This document shows positions 34,859 to 43,483 of a stretch of DNA of 64,000 nt, piece after piece. Each line of letters begins with the position of its first letter. Position 1 is the stretch's first letter. The position numbers and the translations under genes were made by a program. The stretch comes from an uncultured Ruminiclostridium sp. (GTDB lineage: Bacteria; Bacillota; Clostridia; Oscillospirales; Ruminococcaceae): NCBI GenBank assembly GCA_910588335.1, contig CAJUQV010000012.1, positions 1 to 64,000 of the forward strand, read 5' to 3'. The notes under the pieces were generated by a model. The model searched no databases, had not been told where the DNA came from, and worked only from the letters and a program-made list of their open reading frames with translations.

Positions 34859-36610
34859 TTATTCCGCTCTTCTTTTTTCTTTTCTTATCCGCTCCATCTG
34901 CTCCAGAAGCTCCTCCTTGCTCATCTCCTCAGGCTTTTTCCCCCCGAATCTGTCCCTTTGCTTTTCCAATACCCTTATATATTCCGACAATCTTTCCTTC
35001 TGATAAGGCAATAAATTGTTTTCGTTAATTATACCCGTTATTCTGCCCACTTCCTGAGCCGAAAATTCGTCCCCTATTGACGAAAGATCAATCAAAACGC
35101 CTTTTTTTATGCGTTCCGCAACAACATTAAACACCCTTCGATAAAATTCGTCCGAAAAATCCTCGTCTTTAACTCTTGACTCCACTTTATTGAGCAAATC
35201 CGGCGAATGAAACATAAATGCGATTATTCCTCTCTGCGCTTTTTGCTCCGGAGTCAGTCCCAGTCCCTTGGTATCGTTTTTCGGGGGATTTATCAGTTCC
35301 CTTCGCTCTTCCGCGCGGGCGTTGTAAGCCTTTGACCGTCTCCTTGCCTCCACCGCTTTTTCAATCTCCCCCGAAGCCAGCCCGCACAGCTTTGCCGTAT
35401 CGCTTATGTATACCATGCGGTCTATACTGTTGTTTACCTCCGCCAGAAGATTTACTGCCTTTTTCAGATATGCCGCCTTTCCTTCGGGCGAGTCCATATT
35501 CAAGCCCTCCGTAAGCTTTTGCAGTTCAAAGCTTATGGCTCCCCCCGACCGGGACAGAAGCATTCTGAAACCGTCGGCTCCGTATTTTTTTACATATTCG
35601 TCCGGATCCTTTGCGCCGCTCATCTTAAGCACTCTCGCGTCGACTCCCGCGTCGGAAAGCAGGTTTATCGCCTTCATCGTGGCTTTTTGCCCCGCCCCGT
35701 CGCTGTCGTAGCTTATTACCACCTGTTCACAGTACTGGCGCATCAGCCGCGCCTGTTCAGGGGTTATGGCGGTGCCCAACGTGGCTACGGCGTTGTCGAA
35801 GCCCGCTTGATTAAGGCTTATTACATCCATATAGCCCTCGCACAGGATAAGGAATTTTTCCTTTGTGTTTTTGGCAAAATTAAGGCTGAAAAGCCCGCTT
35901 CGCTTGTGAAACACGAGGGTCTCGTCACTGTTCAGATACTTTGCCTGCGCGTCGGCCTCAAGAGCGCGGCCCCCGAAGGCGATAATATTCCCCCTTCGGT
36001 CGATTATCGGGAACATAACCCTGTGTCGGAATTTATCGTAAGTGGTGCCCTTTCGGCTTCTGGATATGAGCGCGGCGTCAATCAGCTCGTCCTCGCCGTA
36101 GCCCTTGGCTAACATATGCCGTTTTAAGCAGTCCCAACCGTCGGGTGCGTAGCCTAAGCCGTATTTGCGGACGGTGTTCTCGGTTAGGCGGCGTTCCGCA
36201 AGATATCTTCTTCCCTCCTCGCCTTTTTCCGAAATAAGAACATCGCGGTAAAATCTCGCGGCTTCACGGTTTATCTCAAGCAGCCTTTGCTTAATACGTC
36301 CGCTGCTGTCTCTATCGTCCTCCGGCATGGGTATTCCCGCCCTCTGAGCCAGAAATTTCACGCTTTCTATATAATCAAGATTTTCTATAAGTCTTATAAA
36401 AGTTATTACGTCTCCCCCCGCGCCGCAGCCGAAGCAGTAAAAGCTCTGTGTGTCGGTGTAAATATGGCAAGAGGGGGTTTTCTCCGAATGAAAGGGGCAC
36501 AGGCAGACGCTGTCGCGTCCGGCGCGTTTCAGATTGACGTAGGTTGACATTACGGAGGTTATTTCGTTGCTGTCTTTTACGGTTTGCAAAAATTCGTCGG
36601 GCAGCGGCAT
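34859..36610 (-). CDS. dnaG: DNA primase
   Basis: 583 aa. It makes RNA primers for DNA replication. The N-terminal CHC2 zinc finger has C38, H41, C59 and C62 (CPFHSEKTPSCH, YCFGCGAGGD). The central domain has FGGRALEADAQAKYLNS and the TOPRIM motif LILCEGYMDVISL with VISYDSDGAGQKA. The C-terminal helicase-binding domain is short and divergent (RRAE end). Start at MPLPDEFLQTV with a purine-rich AAGGAGCC upstream. First gene of the dnaG-rpoD unit. Confidence 0.97.
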   Translation of the reverse strand: MPLPDEFLQTVKDSNEITSVMSTYVNLKRAGRDSVCLCPFHSEKTPSCHIYTDTQSFYCFGCGAGGDVITFIRLIENLDYIESVKFLAQRAGIPMPEDDRDSSGRIKQRLLEINREAARFYRDVLISEKGEEGRRYLAERRLTENTVRKYGLGYAPDGWDCLKRHMLAKGYGEDELIDAALISRSRKGTTYDKFRHRVMFPIIDRRGNIIAFGGRALEADAQAKYLNSDETLVFHKRSGLFSLNFAKNTKEKFLILCEGYMDVISLNQAGFDNAVATLGTAITPEQARLMRQYCEQVVISYDSDGAGQKATMKAINLLSDAGVDARVLKMSGAKDPDEYVKKYGADGFRMLLSRSGGAISFELQKLTEGLNMDSPEGKAAYLKKAVNLLAEVNNSIDRMVYISDTAKLCGLASGEIEKAVEARRRSKAYNARAEERRELINPPKNDTKGLGLTPEQKAQRGIIAFMFHSPDLLNKVESRVKDEDFSDEFYRRVFNVVAERIKKGVLIDLSSIGDEFSAQEVGRITGIINENNLLPYQKERLSEYIRVLEKQRDRFGGKKPEEMSKEELLEQMERIRKEKRRAE

Positions 36611-36837
36611 ATTAAGGCTCCTTTCTTTGTTTTTTGGAAAATGCTTGTATTTTAAATTGTTTTCGACAATTGTCCTAAATTTTCTCTTACATATATAATA
36701 TACTTTTTTTAAGTGGATTCTCCTTTATTTTTTTGTGTATATTTTGTGGTTTTTTACATTTTCGTCAATATAAACAAAAACAGGCGGAGATCGGCAGCGT
36801 TTTTATGCTGATTTTAATTTTATTCATATGAAATAAG

Positions 36838-36870
36838 CAGGGGGCTCCCTGAAAGAGAGGGAGTCCCCTG
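36838..36870. repeat. 13-bp GC-rich hairpin upstream of dnaG
   Basis: cagggggctccct / agggagtcccctg with one wobble, loop gaaagag. No T-run is present on either side. The loop resembles that of the hairpin at 28631-28659 (gcaagag) while the stems differ. Confidence 0.6.
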
Positions 36871-36962
36871 TTATGTTAAGCATTTGCTTTTTGCGAGATT
36901 TATGCCAATTTTTGGTCATTTACTCTATTTTCAAACAAGCCATAGTATTACTTCGCAGCTAA

Positions 36963-37054
36963 TACCAATCCCCTTTTAAACTATTGATAAAATCCATAGT
37001 TTAAAAAGGGTTGCACCCGAAACACTAATCCAACAGTTTTAAAAGGGATTAGTA
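36963..37054. repeat. R2 repeat copy b, two-hairpin element
   Basis: 92 bp, nearly identical to copy a at 16194-16285, with linker GCACCCGAAACACT and ends TACCAATCCCCTTTT / AAAAGGGATTAGTA. Confidence 0.88.
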
Positions 37055-37100
37055 TAAGAAACGGCATAATTGAAAACGAACGCCCAAAAATCATAGCTTA

Positions 37101-38846
37101 TTATCTCCCTATCAATTTCTTAACCCTCTCAACCATTTCCTTAAATCTCTCCTCCTCCCTAACCTTGTTAAACCATTCCCACCCATGCAAAGCGGTCATA
37201 CCATAATACATTCTTTCCCCGTTAAAGTTGAATATCCAACTCCCGTTTATAACAGGCTCCTTTGTACCGTCAGGCAGCAAAATCATATTCTTGCCCTTAA
37301 AGACCTTTATTCCGCCGAAAACAAACCTGTTACCCGTATCCAAAAGTTCTCCATCCGGTATTTTATCCCACTTTTCAAATAATTCAAAGGCTTTCTCAAG
37401 GTATTCGTACCCTTCCTCGGTATCTCCGCACTCCATCAATGAAGCGGCGGCGACAAGGAAAGTGTCGGCGTAAAGTCCGAGCCACGCGGTGGGAATTTCT
37501 CCGTTTTCGCCGAGAGTTTCCAAAATTCTTATCTGAAGCTTTTTTCTCGCGGTATTTCTTTCGGGAACACACCAGCTTCGCCCGTTGCGGGTAAAGCTGT
37601 GTATCAAAAGGTTAAAATTGTTGATATCGTGGCGCAGGCGGCTTTCATCGTGCTTGCCCTGCTGCCACAGGTTTTCCTCCAAGGTTTCGCCTATAACGGA
37701 TTCGTAATATGTAACGCCCTCCGATTTTTTCTTAACGCCGAGTTTATCCTCGAAAATATATACATGTCCGTCCATATCAGCAGCGTAGGTGTACTCGGCG
37801 CTCGCCGCGCAGCCGTCAGTAAGTCCTATCGCCTCATATTTGCGTACAAGTCCGTCGGCAATAGGCATATAGCCCTCTCCCATGCCTTCATAATAGGTAA
37901 GCTCGTACACGCTTTGACGGATATTTTCGCAGAAATAATTGACAGTTTTTACAATACCTATGTTCGGCGCAAAAAAATACTCCTTTTTACCGCATCTGTA
38001 ATCGACAAATTGACCGTGCTTTCCTATATCTAAGGAAAGCTTCAAGCAGTTTTCAAAAGTTCCCGCCTTTGTTTCCACATTGCCGATATTTTCGCAGGAT
38101 ATTTCCGTCTTTGCCAATACTTCGCCCCAAGGCTGAATAGTTAAGGTATCCGTATATCCGTCCTTCCATTTTTCGCACCAGAGGCAGCCCGTGGCGTCTT
38201 CCAATATTCCGTAAATATGGTTAAACAGCAGGGGGTACATCGGGCCGCCCTCACTTACGTCTATGTGCTTCCACTCAAAGGACCAGCGAAAATCGGATTC
38301 GGTGACCGTTTTATCATCTTTTTTATAAGCAACTAAACGTCGGAAAAAGTTCCAATGTCCCGTTTCGGTATAGTTCGGGTTGAATTTTGGATCGGTTTTC
38401 AGTATGCGTTCCATGACGGAACATGCAGCTTTGGTATGGGCTTTTTCGGTGGGAGTTTTTGCAAGCTGTTTGGCTCTTTCAATAGGCTTGCTCACATCGG
38501 CAATAGCGTTTTCGTTATGCCTCGTCTTCACACAGTATTCGCTTCTCATTTGAGATATCATATCCACCCACGAATTTTCATCGTACTTAAACCGCTCAAG
38601 ACTGCCAAAACAGGAAACAATGGCGGTCTCCTCGTTGCAGTGCTCTACCGTATATTCGGTCTCGATCTTCATTACGTCGGGAGAACAGTTTGCCGTATAT
38701 ACCCATCGGTTGCCTTCAAACAGCGGTATAATTCCTTTTCCGCCTTTTATCTCATAGGATTTGAGGAATCGGGTATCGGTAAAGCCGTTGAAGATTTTTT
38801 CCGCTTTAACGAGACCTACGCCTTCTTTATAATAGGCCTTGTACAC
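37101..38846 (-). CDS. C-terminal half of a split ECF-sigma/extension protein
   Basis: 581 codons from a GTG, but it is in the same frame as the sigma-factor ORF upstream and separated from it only by TAG plus seven codons (TTYHCRS). The first residues (VYKAYYKEGVGLVKAEKIF) complete a motif begun before the stop (TPCGDFEGCVL). The same motif is seen intact inside this half (AGTFENCLKLSLDIGKHGQ ... YFFAPNIGIVKTVNYF), so the stop falls inside a domain. The rest is soluble, beta-rich then helical, possibly sensing, with no recognised family beyond such sigma-factor extensions. No Shine-Dalgarno is seen for a separate start. Confidence 0.65.
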   Translation of the reverse strand: MYKAYYKEGVGLVKAEKIFNGFTDTRFLKSYEIKGGKGIIPLFEGNRWVYTANCSPDVMKIETEYTVEHCNEETAIVSCFGSLERFKYDENSWVDMISQMRSEYCVKTRHNENAIADVSKPIERAKQLAKTPTEKAHTKAACSVMERILKTDPKFNPNYTETGHWNFFRRLVAYKKDDKTVTESDFRWSFEWKHIDVSEGGPMYPLLFNHIYGILEDATGCLWCEKWKDGYTDTLTIQPWGEVLAKTEISCENIGNVETKAGTFENCLKLSLDIGKHGQFVDYRCGKKEYFFAPNIGIVKTVNYFCENIRQSVYELTYYEGMGEGYMPIADGLVRKYEAIGLTDGCAASAEYTYAADMDGHVYIFEDKLGVKKKSEGVTYYESVIGETLEENLWQQGKHDESRLRHDINNFNLLIHSFTRNGRSWCVPERNTARKKLQIRILETLGENGEIPTAWLGLYADTFLVAAASLMECGDTEEGYEYLEKAFELFEKWDKIPDGELLDTGNRFVFGGIKVFKGKNMILLPDGTKEPVINGSWIFNFNGERMYYGMTALHGWEWFNKVREEERFKEMVERVKKLIGR

Positions 38847-38867
38847 CGAACGACAATGATAGGTAGT

Positions 38868-40271
38868 CTACAGCACACAGCCTTCAAAATCGCCGCAGGG
38901 AGTTGATACAAAAACATTGTCGTTTGAAAATTCAAGTACGGTGCCGTCGGAGCCTACGTACTTTTTCCCCGTCTTAAGACCTTTTATTCTGAACATACCG
39001 TCACAGCGCGAGGCGTTAAACAAAAGAGCGTTGTCCATATTGGCGTCGGCGGAATAAAGCCCGCCTCTGCTGTAATATTTTGTTTCCCATCGGCGAGGTT
39101 CGCTTTCAATAAAGCGGTATTCCGCGGCGGAGGATAAAAATATATATTTGTTGTGATCCTTGCCCTCTTTCAAGTTCTCTATATTCAGTTTTTCCGTTTT
39201 AAGGCAGTTTTTCATATAAGAGTAATAAATATCCGAGGGCTTTACCACCGACATTCCCTTTTCGTAAGCCTCTATACCCTTTTCGGGTTCGTTTTCCTCA
39301 AAATATGTATACGCAAGCCATGACCATTCGGCGGCAAGAGCCTTTACAAATCCCAGTTTTTCAAGGCGGGGAATCTGGGTTTCTTTGATAAAATTGATTT
39401 TTGCGCTGCCGTAAAGCTTGTCGTCCTCCTTTGCCGCGATAAATTCCATTACCTCGTCGTTTTTGCCTTTTTCGGCAGCGTCGCGGATACGTTCAAACAA
39501 AGCGTCGTTCTTATCTCCGCTTATCCACCACCAGCCTCTCATTAAAATGTCTGCCATAGCATGGTATTTATCCATACTTTCGGGCAACTCCTCAACCTCT
39601 TTCAAAACTTCATTATACACCTTTTCAAAACCGTTTTTGCTGTTTTTATACTGCCACAGCTTTAATTCTTCCACCTTTTTCATAACCCGCTGCACCATAG
39701 TGTCGTTATATTCCTCATTCATAGCGCAAAGTTCCTTTCTGATACGCTTTCTGCCGTCATGAAGCTGCCATTTTACCGTTCCCTGAGAAATGCCTGTTTT
39801 TTCGGCTATTTCCGCCACCGATAAATCCTCGAAATAGTGCAGATTTATTATCCGTCTTACCTTTTCAGGTAGCTTTTCTATGCTTTCATGAAGCAGACTT
39901 TTTTCCTCGGAAAGCTCCAATGTATCAATAGGGTCAAACTGTTTTTCGTTGGCGATGTCCGTTAAAGGTTTATCCGGATCATCAAGGCTGATAAAGCTTT
40001 GAAAACGCATTACGGTATTTTTAGCGCAGTTTTTGGCAATACGGCATACCCACGCCCCGTATTTGCACGGCTCGCGCAGCATATTCAGTTTTATCCATGC
40101 CGCTATGAATGCATCCTGCGCCGAGTCCTCAGCCATATGCCGATTGTGAGTGATCGACGCGGCAGCGGCAATGACTGCATTTTCATAGCGGGCGACCAGT
40201 GCCGAATACGCATTTTGTTCTCCCGCCAGGGTAAGCATCACCAAAGTTTCGTCCTTTTGATTTTGGTACAT
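38868..40271 (-). CDS. ECF-type RNA polymerase sigma factor with C-terminal extension, ended by an in-frame amber codon
   Basis: 467 codons to a TAG at 38870-38868. Residues 10-170 are a sigma-70 family ECF factor: region 2 (YENAVIAAAASITHNRHMAE, DAFIAAWIKLNML) and region 4 (LPEKVRRIINLHYFEDLSVA, ISQGTVKWQLHDGRKRI). Residues about 180-400 form a helical, TPR-like extension (for example AAEWSWLAYTYFEENEPEKG). The last 60 residues begin a beta domain (GSDGTVLEFSNDNVFVSTP, CGDFEGCVL) that is interrupted. ECF factors with long C-terminal regions often sense signals without a separate anti-sigma factor. The AGGAAAGGAAGG upstream supports the start. Reading through the amber gives one protein of about 1057 residues. 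Confidence 0.8.
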   Translation of the reverse strand: MYQNQKDETLVMLTLAGEQNAYSALVARYENAVIAAAASITHNRHMAEDSAQDAFIAAWIKLNMLREPCKYGAWVCRIAKNCAKNTVMRFQSFISLDDPDKPLTDIANEKQFDPIDTLELSEEKSLLHESIEKLPEKVRRIINLHYFEDLSVAEIAEKTGISQGTVKWQLHDGRKRIRKELCAMNEEYNDTMVQRVMKKVEELKLWQYKNSKNGFEKVYNEVLKEVEELPESMDKYHAMADILMRGWWWISGDKNDALFERIRDAAEKGKNDEVMEFIAAKEDDKLYGSAKINFIKETQIPRLEKLGFVKALAAEWSWLAYTYFEENEPEKGIEAYEKGMSVVKPSDIYYSYMKNCLKTEKLNIENLKEGKDHNKYIFLSSAAEYRFIESEPRRWETKYYSRGGLYSADANMDNALLFNASRCDGMFRIKGLKTGKKYVGSDGTVLEFSNDNVFVSTPCGDFEGCVL

Positions 40272-40451
40272 ATAGGCCTTCCTTTCCTGTTTTGAAAGCT
40301 TTCGTTTTTTTAGCGCTGTAATAAAGACACATTTTATGGGAAAAAGGTTGGGCTCAAAAGTGGAAAAAAATATTTATATTTCCGAATCCTTATATTTACC
40401 GTGCTGCCAACGCGCAATACGTCAAAACCGCCTTTTCCTATGCTGATATTA

Positions 40452-40480
40452 TTGACATAGCTGTTATAATGTGATATAAT
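40452..40480 (+). promoter_or_regulatory. consensus sigma-A promoter
   Basis: Perfect TTGACA (40452-40457), 17 bp, perfect TATAAT (40475-40480). It points to the membrane-protein gene at 40738, with R2 copy d in the leader. Confidence 0.8.
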
Positions 40481-40557
40481 CAAAACCTAAATTCATATAT
40501 TACTGAAATTTTTTACTAACGGATCGGTTAAAACGTATGGGCTATTATCCAAAATAG

Positions 40558-40675
40558 AATTGATACTGTTAACCAATTAAAAATTGGAAAAATGGTTTTT
40601 AATTGGTTAACAGTGTTTCGGGTGTAATAACCATTTTGACTATGATTTTATCCTGTGTCAAAATGGTTATTAGTA
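40558..40675. repeat. R2 repeat copy d, inverse of copy c
   Basis: The reverse complement of 19944-20061, identical over about 112 bases. Only the outermost TACTAAT end on the left is changed. Linker AGTGTTTCGGGTGT in this orientation. It lies in the leader of the downstream gene. Confidence 0.9.
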
Positions 40676-40737
40676 TGATTTGATTTTTTGTCTTTGCACA
40701 ACAACAAAAATTGAGATTCGGAGCAGTCAAATAAAAG

Positions 40738-41301
40738 ATGATTTTTTTTCTCGTGCCGGCGGTGATATCCTTTGTGGCGCTTGCGGCGGAAATGATACTC
40801 CGCTCCGCTTATAAAATAAAAAATTTTGGAGCGGACAGATATTTTTTTGATTTTCACGGAAAGACGGTGCCGTTTGAGGATTTTGTTCCTCATACCGTGT
40901 CCGATATTCTTATTTTTGTTCTCGCTTTTTCGGCATTGGGACTGATTTTATCGGCGGTAAGCATGCCTGTCGCGGGGTCGGTGTTTTGCGGAATCGTTTT
41001 TGCGTTTATTGTAATGTATTTGAAAAAGCATTTCTTTTTTAATCTTTTTTTGAAAGCAAAGGGAGAAAAGCTTCCGAAAAACAGACCCGATGTTGACGAT
41101 AAAGCGATTTGCACGGAAGCGATAATAAACGGCGGTTACGGTAAGATTGAATTCTTTTATAAGGGTCGGGGATACACGCTTACCGCCATGTCGGCAAACG
41201 AAACGGATATTGAGGCGGGAAAAGAGGTTACGATTGTGCATAAAGAGAAGGAAATATGTTGGGTTGAGAAAGTTGAGGAAGAGTTGGAGGAAACGGATTA
41301 G
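40738..41301 (+). CDS. membrane protein with an NfeD-like C-terminal domain
   Basis: 187 aa. Two to three membrane helices (MIFFLVPAVISFVALAAEMI; SDILIFVLAFSALGLILSAV; GSVFCGIVFAFIVMYL) precede a small beta domain (about 130-180: GGYGKIEFFYKGRGYTLTAM, ADIEAGKEVTIVHKEK-like EAGKEVTIVHKEK) that looks like the OB-fold of NfeD proteins. NfeD proteins pair with stomatin-like proteins in membrane microdomains, but no stomatin gene is adjacent here. The ORF ends within an R1 repeat target site, the stop TAG being the target duplication. The upstream promoter is perfect, but the ribosome site is poor. Confidence 0.7.
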   Translation: MIFFLVPAVISFVALAAEMILRSAYKIKNFGADRYFFDFHGKTVPFEDFVPHTVSDILIFVLAFSALGLILSAVSMPVAGSVFCGIVFAFIVMYLKKHFFFNLFLKAKGEKLPKNRPDVDDKAICTEAIINGGYGKIEFFYKGRGYTLTAMSANETDIEAGKEVTIVHKEKEICWVEKVEEELEETD

Positions 41302-41365
41302 GGCAATACCGCACAAAGATTGTCGTGAAGACGCGCAGCGCGGTCTTCGCGTGGTGTTGCTTTAA
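41298..41365. repeat. R1 repeat copy d, internally deleted (60 bp)
   Basis: GGCAATACCGCACAAAGATT at the left end matches copy b. The right end GTGGTGTTGCT is followed by TTAA, while the left target site is TTAG. The middle of the element is missing. It overlaps the stop codon of the membrane-protein gene. Confidence 0.75.
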
Positions 41366-41414
41366 TACTAATTGCAATTCAATCTATTGACTATAAATCG
41401 AATTGCAATTAGTA
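41366..41414. repeat. 15-bp perfect hairpin with TACTAAT / ATTAGTA ends
   Basis: tactaattgcaattc / gaattgcaattagta around a 19-nt loop. It directly abuts the R1 repeat. Same terminal bases as the R2 and R4 elements. Confidence 0.7.
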
Positions 41415-41461
41415 TAAATAATTTTGGGAATATCCGAATTTATTGGGTTGATATAATATAA

Positions 41462-41504
41462 TACCAATCTTTAATCAAGTCTGCAAATTGATTAAAGATT
41501 GGTA
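41462..41504. repeat. 17-bp perfect hairpin with TACCAAT / ATTGGTA ends
   Basis: taccaatctttaatcaa / ttgattaaagattggta around gtctgcaaa. It lies downstream of gpsA (minus strand) and of the membrane-protein gene (plus strand), so it could serve as a two-way terminator. Confidence 0.75.
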
Positions 41505-41582
41505 TTATACTTTTTTATTTTTACTTATGATTGGGCAGCGGCGTTATTTTAAAGCGATAAATTGTTTTATCCGCAAGCGTCT

Positions 41583-42584
41583 CTAATTGTTCCAGAACCG
41601 CTCTCTTTCATTCTTTCCCGGCCGATTCATAAGACTTTTCACACTTTCTTCGGGATTTTCACCGTTGAAACAAACTCCGTAAAGCTTGTCCGTGATAGGC
41701 ATGGGAACACCCTTGGCCTTGGCGAGATGGTGAACTATTTTGCAGCAGTTGTACCCCTCTACCGTTCCGACCTGCCGTATCGCTTCCTCAACGGGAACTC
41801 CCTTGCCTATAAGTATGCCTGCCCGATGGTTTCTTGAGTGTACGGAGGTGCAGGTCACAACAAGATCGCCTACTCCGGCAAGTCCCGTAAAGGTTTCCCA
41901 GCGTGCTCCCAGCGCTACTCCGAGCCTTGTTATCTCGGTAAGCCCCCTTGTCATGAGAGCGGCTAAGGTATTGTCTCCGAGTCCCATACCCTCAACTATT
42001 CCGCAGCATAAGGCAACGGGGTTTTTAAGAGCGGGAGCGGCTTCGCAGCCTATCACGTCCTCGTTTACATATATCCTGAAATTGGGGTTCATAAGCGTTT
42101 CCTGAATATATTCCGCCTTATCGGGACAGCCGCTTGCAACTACAACCGAAGTGGGAACTCCTCGTCCGATCTCCTCGGCGTGACAGGGACCGGCCATCAC
42201 CACTACGGGATTATCGGGGATTTCGTCGGAAATCACCTGAGAAAGCCTGTTAAAGGTGTTTTCCTCAAAGCCTTTGCCCACGTTAAGTATAACGCTTTCC
42301 GGAGAAACGTAATCCTTGACTCTTGAAATTCCGTCGCGAAGAAAGGCGGAGGGAATGGCGGAAATTATAATGTCGGCGCCCTTTACACAGGCGGGATCGG
42401 CGGTAAACCTTATGCTTTCCGGTATTTTTACCCCAGGAAGCAGCTTTTTCTGCTCCCTGTCTTTTGCAATCGTATCTATTTCGCTCTGATATTTTGACCA
42501 AGCTGTTACGCGGTGACCGTATGAATCCAGCATTACCGCCAAGGCGGCTCCGAAGCCGCAGCCCAATACCGTTATGTTTGCCAT
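41583..42584 (-). CDS. gpsA: glycerol-3-phosphate dehydrogenase [NAD(P)+]
   Basis: 333 aa. It reduces dihydroxyacetone phosphate to sn-glycerol-3-phosphate, the backbone of membrane phospholipids. Rossmann motif ITVLGCGFGAALAVML at the N-terminus, VVVMAGPCHAEEIGRG in the middle (usually GPSHAEE; here Cys replaces Ser), the catalytic Lys in ALKNPVALCCGIVEGMGLG, and ITRLGVALGA, GDLVVTCTSVHSRNHRAG. Last gene of the der-plsY-gpsA unit; plsY uses its product. Confidence 0.97.
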   Translation of the reverse strand: MANITVLGCGFGAALAVMLDSYGHRVTAWSKYQSEIDTIAKDREQKKLLPGVKIPESIRFTADPACVKGADIIISAIPSAFLRDGISRVKDYVSPESVILNVGKGFEENTFNRLSQVISDEIPDNPVVVMAGPCHAEEIGRGVPTSVVVASGCPDKAEYIQETLMNPNFRIYVNEDVIGCEAAPALKNPVALCCGIVEGMGLGDNTLAALMTRGLTEITRLGVALGARWETFTGLAGVGDLVVTCTSVHSRNHRAGILIGKGVPVEEAIRQVGTVEGYNCCKIVHHLAKAKGVPMPITDKLYGVCFNGENPEESVKSLMNRPGKNERERFWNN

Positions 42585-42630
42585 TTTTCAAGCCTCCGTT
42601 TTAATTAGAATCTATAAGCCTATAAGCAAA

Positions 42631-43314
42631 TCATTCTTTTTCTGCGTTTTTTGCATCATCCTTTTTTTCGCCGAGCTTCTTTTCCGTGTGATGAATAAGT
42701 CTCTTAATGTTCTCTCGGTGCATAAATATTATAAGGATGGCTATAAATCCGCTGCAAACAAAATTACCCCAAAAACAGGCGCTTTTCTCGATTATACCGA
42801 ATATCAGCACCGTAAAGGGATATAAGGCGGCGGCAATGCAGCTTCCCAGTGAAACGTATTTTGAAACGGCTACAATAAGACCGAATATACCCAAAAGTAT
42901 CACCGCGGGAAGCCAGTCGATGGCCAACAGCACCGACACCGTTACCAGAACGCCCTTGCCTCCTTTAAATCCGTAATATACGGGAAACACATGCCCTAAA
43001 ATCGCAGAAGCGCCGGAAGCGTACAGCGCCCATTCGTATCCGCTGCCTGCCGACCACGGGTCTATGTCAGCCAGAAGTCTGAAGCTTAAGCCGACAAAAA
43101 CGACGGACAAAACGCCCTTGGCAACATCACCCAACAGAACAAACAGCGCAGCCAGTTTTCCCTGTGTGCGGAGAGTATTGGTAAGACCCGCGTTTCCGCT
43201 TCCCAAAGTCCTTATATCATCACCGCTTTTGATTTTCGTTACAATAATCGCACTGTTTATCCCGCAGAGCAGATAAGGCAGCAATGCGGTTATAATAAAG
43301 CAAATAATCAACAT
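42631..43314 (-). CDS. plsY: acyl-phosphate:glycerol-3-phosphate acyltransferase
   Basis: 227 aa from MLIICFIITALLP; a TTG seven codons upstream is less likely. Integral membrane enzyme that acylates glycerol-3-phosphate with acyl phosphate, the first step of phosphatidic acid synthesis. Conserved motifs: GINSAIIVTKIKSGDDIRTLGSGNAGLTNTLR (motif 1, shown here in parts: GSGNAGLTN), GHVFPVYYGFKGGKGV (motif 2) and the C-terminal IFMHRENIKRL (motif 3), with five or more membrane helices. The C-terminus has a charged tail. It sits between der and gpsA, which supplies its substrate. Confidence 0.96.
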   Translation of the reverse strand: MLIICFIITALLPYLLCGINSAIIVTKIKSGDDIRTLGSGNAGLTNTLRTQGKLAALFVLLGDVAKGVLSVVFVGLSFRLLADIDPWSAGSGYEWALYASGASAILGHVFPVYYGFKGGKGVLVTVSVLLAIDWLPAVILLGIFGLIVAVSKYVSLGSCIAAALYPFTVLIFGIIEKSACFWGNFVCSGFIAILIIFMHRENIKRLIHHTEKKLGEKKDDAKNAEKE

Positions 43315-43483
43315 AAAGCTTTCTCGCTTTCGCAAAAATTAAAACCTGTTTTCATAAGACCGGTAAGTGGGTTTTCAAATAAATTTTGTTGGGGACAGAG
43401 CTGTGCGGCATATCAAGAAATTTACCGCAGGCATAGGAAAAATTCGCCGAAAAGACGCGTGCGATATTTATATGGAGGAATTA

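Noticed and set aside
38868..38870. TAG as a pyrrolysine codon
   Set aside because: The normal genes in the window use TAG as a terminator rarely but plainly, no pyl genes are seen, and the protein is not a methylamine methyltransferase.
16194..41504. dispersed repeats as a CRISPR array
   Set aside because: The copies are scattered over 25 kb, palindromic and without regularly spaced unique spacers; no cas genes.
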